This document shows positions 6,035 to 6,773 of a stretch of 6,773 nt of DNA, piece by piece. Under the pieces are notes generated by a model. The model ran no database searches and had not been told where the DNA came from. It worked only from the letters and a program-made list of their open reading frames with translations. Origin of the DNA: an uncultured Eubacteriales bacterium (GTDB lineage Bacteria; Bacillota; Clostridia; Oscillospirales; Oscillospiraceae); NCBI GenBank assembly GCA_900544945.1, contig UQXG01000122.1, positions 1-6,773 of the forward strand, given 5' to 3'. Position numbers and translations under genes: made by a program. The first letter of the stretch is position 1, and each line of letters begins with the position of its first letter.

Positions 6035-6748
6035 TCATTCTTCCTTCAGCCGACCGTCCACCGTGACGGTGACCACCTGCCACGGGATGAACTTCCCGCT
6101 CTGCTGGAGCGCCTTTTTCGCCGCCAGCTCCAGCCCGCCGCAGCAGGGCACCTCCATGCGGACGACGGTGACGCTCTTGATGTCGTTCTCCCGGAGGATC
6201 TCGGTCAGCTTCTCGGAATAGTCCACGCTGTCCAGCTTGGGACAGCCCACAAGGGTAATGTGCCCCTTGATGAACCGCTCGTGGAAGGAGGCGTAGGCAT
6301 AGGCGGTGCAGTCGGCGGCGATGAGCAGCCGTGCGCCGTCAAAATACGGGGCGTTCACCGGCACCAGCTTGATCTGCACCGGCCACTGGGAAAGGCGGCT
6401 CGTCTGCTGGGCTTGCGGTGTTTCCACGGCGGGCGCGTCCTGGCGCTGAATGTTCCGGGCCTGGCTGCCGGGGCAGCCGCAGGGCAGGGTCATGCCCTCT
6501 TTTTGCATTTTCCGCTGCTTGTTCTCCATGACGGCTTTATCGTCGTAGGCGGCGGCCTCCCGCTCCACAAAGGTGATGGCCCCGGTGGGACAGGCGGGCA
6601 GGCAGTCGCCCAGCCCATCGCAGTAATCGTCCCGCATGAGCCGCGCCTTGCCATCCACCATGGCGATAGCGCCCTCATGGCAGGCCTCGGCGCAGGCACT
6701 GCAGCCGTTGCATTTTTCCTGATCGATCTGGATGATCCTTCGAATCAT
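6035..6748 (-). CDS. Ferredoxin-like 4Fe-4S protein with Cys-rich C-terminal domain
   Basis: This encodes a 237-residue cytoplasmic protein. Residues 5-62 form a two-cluster ferredoxin domain: CNGCSACAEACHEG (Cys13, 16, 19, 23), then CDGLGDCLPACP (Cys43, 49, 53). In the second motif Leu46 replaces the expected second cysteine, a variant I recall from related ferredoxins, so the second cluster may be 3Fe-4S or use another ligand. A linker (about 65-120) contains PCGCPGS (Cys90, Cys92). A C-terminal alpha/beta domain (about 127-237) carries further conserved-looking cysteines: ADCTAYAY (Cys147), VGCPKLD (Cys169) and EVPCCGGLE (Cys202-203). It is the first visible gene of the hcp operon and a plausible electron donor, but no activity is shown. 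The start at ATG 6748 is preceded by AAGGGGG with good spacing. The promoter is not visible in the 25 bases left. Confidence 0.9.
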   Translation of the reverse strand: MIRRIIQIDQEKCNGCSACAEACHEGAIAMVDGKARLMRDDYCDGLGDCLPACPTGAITFVEREAAAYDDKAVMENKQRKMQKEGMTLPCGCPGSQARNIQRQDAPAVETPQAQQTSRLSQWPVQIKLVPVNAPYFDGARLLIAADCTAYAYASFHERFIKGHITLVGCPKLDSVDYSEKLTEILRENDIKSVTVVRMEVPCCGGLELAAKKALQQSGKFIPWQVVTVTVDGRLKEE

Positions 6749-6773
6749 TTTGATACCCCCTTGCGGTTTCTCT

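Overview
The window most likely comes from an anaerobic, fairly high-GC Firmicute of the Oscillospiraceae/Clostridia type. The reasons are the gene families present (a DUF5662 protein, a DUF4300 lipoprotein, Hcp with rubredoxin and ferredoxin-like partners), the strong AGGAGG-type ribosome binding sites, and GC-rich codon use. This assignment is inferred from gene content. No rRNA or other taxonomic marker is present.

Layout. Positions 1-1940 are read on the + strand. They hold the 3' five-sixths of prfC (release factor 3), then a DUF5662 protein of unknown function whose real start is a GTG at 1368. A strong hairpin at 1946-1988 separates these genes from the - strand genes and looks able to terminate in both directions. 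Positions 2026-2943 (-) encode a DUF4300 lipoprotein with its own extended -10 promoter and a palindrome at the -35 position. Positions 2944-3245 are non-coding and hold that promoter plus two strong tandem hairpins that follow the hcp operon.

Positions 3246-6748 (-) form a compact five-gene cluster. In transcription order it encodes a 4Fe-4S protein (6748-6035), a 51-residue rubredoxin (6000-5845), a stand-alone DUF2249 protein (5819-5562), a DUF2249 protein fused to a carboxymuconolactone-decarboxylase-like domain (5557-4868), and the hybrid cluster protein Hcp (4844-3246). Gaps are 34, 25, 4 and 23 nt, and each gene has its own Shine-Dalgarno sequence, so this reads as one operon. Its promoter probably lies at or beyond the right edge of the window.

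The operon makes sense as an anaerobic nitrosative/oxidative stress module. Hcp reduces hydroxylamine and/or NO. The rubredoxin and the 4Fe-4S protein are plausible electron carriers for it, since no Hcr-type reductase is visible. The two DUF2249 proteins look like paralogues from a tandem duplication, and their role is unknown. This functional link is inferred from gene order and family knowledge.
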